From: Verrucomicrobia bacterium UBA5540
GTDB taxonomy: Bacteria > Verrucomicrobiota > Kiritimatiellia > Kiritimatiellales > Tichowtungiaceae
Assembly (NCBI GenBank): GCA_002423675.1
Contig: DINM01000031.1
Coordinates: 1 to 10,782, forward strand
Direction: 5' to 3'
Length of the DNA: 10,782 bases
Part shown: one piece after another, positions 7,585 through 10,782 of the stretch
Position numbering within the stretch: the stretch's first letter is position 1
Layout of the letters: each line of letters starts with the position of its first letter
Position numbers and translations under genes: made by a program
Notes under the pieces: model-generated
The model's database searches: none
What the model saw: the letters and a program-made list of their open reading frames with translations, nothing else
What the model was told of the DNA's origin: nothing

Positions 7585-7597
7585 AGCAATGGCTCCC
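7574..7597 (-). repeat. Duplicated GGGAGCCAT spanning the ribosome binding site and start codon
   Basis: The 9-mer GGGAGCCAT occurs at 7597-7589 (containing the ribosome binding site) and again at 7582-7574, beginning at the G of the start ATG (codons Met-Gly-Ala-Ile). Start-to-start spacing is 15 bases. It may be a small tandem duplication or chance. It gives the ribosome two similar sites near the start. Confidence 0.3.
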
Positions 7598-7607
7598 GTG
7601 GTGGATT

Positions 7608-8423
7608 TTAAAATAAGTTGTTCTTCCTTTTCCCATTTTGCCGCAGGATTTCGCCTATCATGATCTCTGGCTCAGTCGGTATGCAGGCCCTATCGAACTC
7701 CCCCGGGAACAGCTCAGTGGAATCAGAAAACGCCTGACCATTTCTCCTGACATAGGTTATTTCCAGCGCACGGGGAACTACGAGCCCGAATAACGTCCGT
7801 ATGAGCCCCGCATTGTTAGCATGAAGATGAACGGGTGCAAATCTCTGATGAAGTTTCTGTAGCACAGACAGATTTCGTTTGCGCTGCACATGCTGTCCCG
7901 GACGGGCCAGAGGGTTATGAATTTCGATGCAAATTTGGCGAAACCTGGAAAGCACTTCATCGGGCATACGCGCAAAAACGTCCCATTCATGCCCCTCAAT
8001 ATCGATTTTTAAGATCATATCCCCAGATTGATTGGCCGCTTCTTCAGCAAGGATATCTCTGATCGTTTTCAGGTTTCGATCTGGAGCAGTCCGTCCGGCA
8101 ATTCCGCATTTATAAAAATGCAGTCGAGGGTTGGTCGCGACTTCGGCAGGTGGTTCCACAGTATGATCAAACTGAAAAACATCCATACCCCGTCCACTGA
8201 TTTCCACATCCCAGGTGATCTCATCACCAATACCAAGCGACAACGCTGCTGTGATGTCATCAAAATCATCGGCCATAACATAGCCGCCATCTCCCGTCTG
8301 ATTACCCACACGAACTTTTCTCAAACCCGGATAAGTTTGCGGACGAATTAACTCATATAATTGATAAATGTGCGCGCGCCGACCACCGGTAATAAAAAAC
8401 CGCATAGTATCACTTAATTTCAT
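7608..8423 (-). CDS. FkbM / METTL24-like SAM-dependent methyltransferase
   Basis: A 271-residue protein. VRVGNQTGDGGYVMADD (37-53) and AALSLGIGDEITWDVEISGR (59-78), then MDVFQFDHTVEPP (80-92), form the SAM-binding Rossmann region in the arrangement of Methyltransf_22/METTL24-type proteins. MILKIDIEGHEWDVF (136-150) is the hallmark FkbM motif (LKIDIEGxE), and ICIEIHNPL (164-172) is the following strand. FkbM-family enzymes O-methylate sugars and related hydroxyls; in a surface-glycan operon a sugar O-methyltransferase is the natural guess, possibly capping a chain. The ATG at 8423 is chosen because AAAGGGA lies 7 bases upstream; an internal ATG at codon 7 lacks this. It is now the first intact gene of operon B, 27 bases after the stop of a galE remnant, suggesting galE once headed the operon. 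Confidence 0.75.
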   Translation of the reverse strand: MKLSDTMRFFITGGRRAHIYQLYELIRPQTYPGLRKVRVGNQTGDGGYVMADDFDDITAALSLGIGDEITWDVEISGRGMDVFQFDHTVEPPAEVATNPRLHFYKCGIAGRTAPDRNLKTIRDILAEEAANQSGDMILKIDIEGHEWDVFARMPDEVLSRFRQICIEIHNPLARPGQHVQRKRNLSVLQKLHQRFAPVHLHANNAGLIRTLFGLVVPRALEITYVRRNGQAFSDSTELFPGEFDRACIPTEPEIMIGEILRQNGKRKNNLF

Positions 8424-8430
8424 ATTACAG

Positions 8431-8437
8431 TCCCTTT
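8431..8437 (-). promoter_or_regulatory. Ribosome binding site of the FkbM-like gene
   Basis: AAAGGGA on the minus strand, 7 bases before the ATG at 8423. It decides between that start and the ATG six codons later. Confidence 0.6.
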
Positions 8438-8450
8438 AATGGTTATATCC

Positions 8451-8600
8451 TCAGCAACAGTTGGAGTTCGCCGACTGCCAGCGCCATGCATCGCGCATCA
8501 TCGCATCCAGATCCAGTTCCGCCTTCCAGCCAAGATCTTTTTCCGCTTTGTCGGGATCGGCCCAGCAGGAGGCCACATCTCCTTCCCGGCGCACGATTGG
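8451..8600 (-). pseudogene. galE: 3' remnant of galE (UDP-glucose 4-epimerase)
   Basis: The minus-strand frame ending at the TGA 8453-8451 encodes 49 residues, with RREGDVASCWADPDKAEKDL followed by GWKAE, then DAMMRDAWRWQSAN near the end. This is the conserved C-terminus of GalE, compared with E. coli RREGDLPAYWADASKADREL and DTWHWQS. The rest of the enzyme (about 280 residues, including the NAD-binding Rossmann fold and the catalytic Tyr-x-x-x-Lys) is absent from the window. Homology fades upstream of about 8600, where a different gene start is read in another frame. The last residues (NSNCC) differ from the usual NPxGY ending, suggesting decay. The fragment has no plausible function. It stands 27 bases before the FkbM-like gene. 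Confidence 0.8.
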
Positions 8601-8685
8601 CCAACAGCGAAATAAGCAACGTTTGCGCTTCAAGATGATAATTGGTCTTCGAACCAACGGCCAAGCTGTGCCAAATAATTTTCAT
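8596..8685 (-). pseudogene. 5' fragment of a glycosyltransferase-like gene, joined out of frame to galE
   Basis: From the ATG at 8685 the minus strand encodes a short start reading MKIIWHSLAVGSK, then NYHLEAQTLLISLLANRAPG. This resembles the N-terminus of glycosyltransferase-like proteins that open with a hydrophobic strand, then a G-x-x-T-N segment and a helix. A weak GGAAAA lies about 9 bases upstream. Reading on, the frame enters galE sequence in the wrong phase and stops at 8443 (80 residues in all). The natural explanation is a deletion that fused the first codons of one gene to the tail of galE within about 8583-8610. The family assignment is from memory and low in certainty. The rest of 8424-8725 shows no convincing promoter or terminator. 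Confidence 0.45.
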
Positions 8686-8725
8686 GATTAATTTTTCCGT
8701 ATAGAGAAATCCGTAACCATTTGCA

Positions 8726-10147
8726 TCATAACGCCCAGTAACCACCGGTTTTTTTGCTGCCTCGGCGGTCAATTTTTCCACCCGACACAAGCTCAGCGAT
8801 ACAACGGTCCACCGTCCTTTCCGAAACGTTCAGTTTTTCAACGAGTTCTTTCCGCTGAATACCGGGGACTCGGCTGATTGCATCCAACACCTGTTGATTT
8901 AATGCGCCATTTAATGCGCCATTTAATGCGCCATTTAACGCGCCATTTATTCCCTCGTTTAACGGAACATCTTCTGCAGAAACTTTTTCAGAAACTCGCG
9001 CCGGAAGCATAAATTTTATACGAAACCCGCCTGAGAAATTTTCAAACAACGGTTCCGGCAGATCAGCCTCATGGCAGGCATCTAATATCCGGCGGATGCC
9101 GCTTCCGTACCGTTCAATCAGCCCAATGTCATAAAAAATCTGCGCAACCAGCTTATTCCGAGGCTTGGAAGTATGCTCAGGATTAAACAGATCTTCAACC
9201 GTCATGTTGAACGGCAGAAAGCCGGGACTCCAAATCTGCAATGCTTCCTCAAAAATTTTAATCTGGATGTCGGCTGTATCACCGTAGTCCCGGTGGCAGA
9301 TGGCGTTGATGGCCGCTTCCCGCAACGCCGTCAGCGGATAATCCCAAATCTCTTTCCTTTGCGGCTCTCCGGTGATCTCAAACCGGACGTGCAGATTCCG
9401 TTTGATAAACTCAACCGTTTCTTCAACCTGCTCAATAATTGATCCTTCGATGATCCGATTGTCCATGATATGGACTTTTTCACGCAACCGTCCCGCATGA
9501 ACTACCGCCTGTGTTAGCGGTGATTGCGGATTCTTCCCGAATAACAGAATAGCAGCGCGGGTAATTTCGCTTTCTGACTTAACCAGCTCCAGCTTTTTCA
9601 GAACCTGCCAAGGGTCGTCCTGCCCGGAAAAGGTGCGCCGCCCTTGTGCTGTTGCCCGGCGCATATAGTTCCGTACCGCATCCAGATCAAGATCGTCCCG
9701 GCTCTTTCCTGCAACAATTACTGCGTCCATACTCTGTCCGGTGCTGTGCAAATGCATCTCAGCGATCTCAGGTGGAGTCATCTGCCGGGTTGTGCTGCCT
9801 GACCGGCGGTAGCAGCGTCCGCGTGTCGCAACCGGTTTCAACGGGAACTCTGTTATTGATAAAACGATGATTTCGCCAGCCGGGGTCAAATACTTCTCGG
9901 CATCCGGAATGATCGAAGGTTCCGTTGCTACGGCAATCCGGTTCACGTAATCACGCAAAGATTCCTTGCCAAAACTCTTTCCAGCCGACCGACCGGCATC
10001 TGAAACACCAACGACGATACGTCCACCACGCGTATTGGCAAATGCAACGGCCGTTTCAATAACATCCTTACCAAAGGATGATTTGAACTCCAGCGTTTCA
10101 GACTCTCCGCGAGTTATGAGGTCAGATATTTTGTCTGTTAAAGACAT
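8726..10147 (-). CDS. AlbA_2 (Schlafen-type) / divergent HATPase / winged-helix regulator-like protein
   Basis: A 473-residue protein when started at the ATG at 10147. Residues 15-55 (ESETLEFKSSFG, AVAFANTRGGRIVVGVSD) are the AlbA_2 domain shared with mammalian Schlafen (COG2865-like). Residues about 265-380 fit the HATPase_c_4 region: LREAAINAICHRDYGD (275-290), SPGFLPFN (307-314), RNKLVAQIFYDIGLIERYGSGIRRI, in which 330-354 carry the Asn and Gly-rich motifs. After a linker with four NGAL repeats (401-416), residues 417-473 form a winged helix (QRKELVEKLNVSERTVDR), ending GSKKTGGYWAL. Such proteins are accessory genes, presumed DNA-binding regulators; some are linked to mobile or defence regions, but their role is not settled. 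The frame is open upstream to a TTG at 10270, but the domain begins near the ATG. It separates the ABC gene from the glycan operon. Confidence 0.85.
   Translation of the reverse strand: MSLTDKISDLITRGESETLEFKSSFGKDVIETAVAFANTRGGRIVVGVSDAGRSAGKSFGKESLRDYVNRIAVATEPSIIPDAEKYLTPAGEIIVLSITEFPLKPVATRGRCYRRSGSTTRQMTPPEIAEMHLHSTGQSMDAVIVAGKSRDDLDLDAVRNYMRRATAQGRRTFSGQDDPWQVLKKLELVKSESEITRAAILLFGKNPQSPLTQAVVHAGRLREKVHIMDNRIIEGSIIEQVEETVEFIKRNLHVRFEITGEPQRKEIWDYPLTALREAAINAICHRDYGDTADIQIKIFEEALQIWSPGFLPFNMTVEDLFNPEHTSKPRNKLVAQIFYDIGLIERYGSGIRRILDACHEADLPEPLFENFSGGFRIKFMLPARVSEKVSAEDVPLNEGINGALNGALNGALNGALNQQVLDAISRVPGIQRKELVEKLNVSERTVDRCIAELVSGGKIDRRGSKKTGGYWAL
8899..8946 (-). repeat. Four-copy 12-bp tandem repeat coding for (NGAL)4
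   Basis: The plus-strand unit TTAATGCGCCAT occurs three times exactly (8899, 8911, 8923) and once with a single change (TTAACGCGCCAT, 8935). Because the unit is 12 bp, copy-number change keeps the frame and only alters linker length between the HATPase and winged-helix domains. Related proteins often carry similar NEGI/NEGL-type linker repeats (from memory). Confidence 0.95.
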
Positions 10148-10153
10148 GTACGG

Positions 10154-10181
10154 AATATAATTCTTCACCCCAAAAAAGCAA
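10154..10181 (-). promoter_or_regulatory. Putative promoter of the AlbA_2 gene, possibly giving a leaderless mRNA
   Basis: On the minus strand TTGCTT (10181-10176) and TATATT (10159-10154) are 16 bases apart. Only 6 bases separate the -10 box from the ATG at 10147, so transcription would begin at or next to the start codon. No Shine-Dalgarno lies at normal distance; GGGGTGA is 17 bases away. The rest of the 131-bp gap 10148-10278 shows only an imperfect palindrome (10196-10210). Confidence 0.3.
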
Positions 10182-10278
10182 CCCGCTTTAACGCCTTGGA
10201 ATAATTTGAAAGCCGTTGTATCCAGCGAATATCTTGCGTCATCCCTCACCCCTTCATTAACCGATAACAAATAACGGT

Positions 10279-10782
10279 TTACTCAATAAACTGCTTATCG
10301 TAGAGGCTCTTGTAGAGTTCGTCGGAGGCGTAGAGCTCCGCATGTGCGCCCGAGGCCCGGACAAGGCCGTTCTCCATGACGATGATCTGATCGGCCATGC
10401 GGATGGTGCTGAAGCGGTGGGCAATCAGAATAACCGTCCGGCCATGTACCAGTTCATTCAACGCCAGCTGGACTTTCTCTTCGCTCTCGGAATCAAGTGA
10501 CGAGGTGGCCTCATCCATAATCAGAATCGGCGCATTCTTCAAAAATGCCCGGGCAATCGCAATGCGCTGTTTCTGTCCGCCGGAGAGGCGTGCGCCGCGC
10601 TCGCCGACCAGAGTGTCGTAGCCTTCCTCGAACTGCATGACAAAATCGTGTACGAAAGCGTGCTTCGCGGCTTCTTCGACTTCCGCATCCGTCGCGCCCT
10701 GCCGCCCGAGCCGGATGTTGTTGCGGATGGTGTCGTTGAACAGCACCGTGTCCTGGGGGACGATGCCGATCGCCGCGCGCAG
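10279..10782 (-). CDS. ABC transporter ATP-binding/permease protein, MsbA-like, 3' part
   Basis: The visible 167 residues are the second half of the nucleotide-binding domain of an exporter. Q-loop [15 protein letters not shown] comes first (residues 5-19 of the visible part), then the ABC signature LSGGQKQR, Walker [13 protein letters not shown], and H-loop AHRFSTI. The end [10 protein letters not shown] matches the C-terminus of MsbA-type half-transporters, which flip lipid A-core or other lipid-linked glycans across the inner membrane at the cost of ATP. The frame is open to the window edge, so the Walker A motif and the six-helix membrane domain lie outside. The Q-loop also resembles Atm1/HMT-type exporters, so the substrate class is not certain. 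TAA ends the gene 131 bases before the downstream ATG. Confidence 0.9.
   Translation of the reverse strand: MRAAIGIVPQDTVLFNDTIRNNIRLGRQGATDAEVEEAAKHAFVHDFVMQFEEGYDTLVGERGARLSGGQKQRIAIARAFLKNAPILIMDEATSSLDSESEEKVQLALNELVHGRTVILIAHRFSTIRMADQIIVMENGLVRASGAHAELYASDELYKSLYDKQFIE

Noticed and set aside
8443..8790. A single 115-codon gene on the minus strand
   Set aside because: Its first part is antisense-free overlap with the 3' end of the AlbA_2 gene in another frame, and its last part is galE sequence in the wrong phase; only the segment from 8685 to about 8596 looks like real, though broken, coding sequence.
8899..8946. CRISPR-like array
   Set aside because: The units are 12 bp with no spacers and are in frame in a protein linker.
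10259..10279. Hairpin at the end of the ABC gene as a terminator
   Set aside because: The stem is only 5 bp (AACCG/CGGTT) with an 11-base loop and no U-run, and it overlaps the stop codon.

Overview
The window looks like part of a cell-surface glycan (lipopolysaccharide core or O-antigen type) locus from a Gram-negative bacterium. The evidence is a heptosyltransferase-family gene, the start of a gmhB-like heptose phosphatase gene, the 3' end of an MsbA/lipid-exporter-like ABC transporter, and a dense set of glycosyltransferases and methyltransferases. The genetic code is standard: TAG ends three of the intact genes. Base composition is intermediate. A PVC-type lineage such as Kiritimatiellota or Lentisphaerota would fit the mixture of families, but that is only a guess.

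Layout. At the left edge (1-70, minus) is the 5' end of a gmhB-like gene with an in-frame TAG at codon 22. A 203-bp divergent promoter region follows. Operon A (plus, 274-4213) holds four tightly packed genes: a GT9 heptosyltransferase-like protein, two adjacent GT10 (fucosyltransferase-family) enzymes overlapping by ATGA, and a GT-B transferase of the CgeB/Glyco_trans_1_2 type. Thirteen bases later it meets the convergent operon B (minus, read from 8423 down to 4227). In transcription order, operon B holds an FkbM/METTL24-like methyltransferase, a second small class I methyltransferase-like protein, two GT2 transferases and one GT25 transferase.

Upstream of operon B is a gene graveyard (8451-8685). 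About 30 codons of the start of a glycosyltransferase-like gene are joined, out of frame, to the last 49 codons of galE (UDP-glucose 4-epimerase). This looks like the scar of a deletion. Next comes an accessory regulator-type gene (8726-10147, minus) with a Schlafen-type AlbA_2 domain, a divergent HATPase domain and a C-terminal winged helix. A 12-bp tandem repeat encodes (NGAL)4 in its linker. The right edge holds the 3' end of the ABC transporter gene.

How they may work together (inference): operon A would extend a heptose-containing core and add fucose-like sugars. Operon B would add further sugars and methylate the glycan. The ABC protein would flip the lipid-linked product. The broken galE and interrupted gmhB suggest that the locus has been remodelled and that these functions are lost or supplied elsewhere. 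No tRNA, rRNA, CRISPR array or insertion sequence was seen. I did not find an obviously new biological system; the most unusual points are the scar, the amber codon, the coding repeat and the paired GT10 genes.
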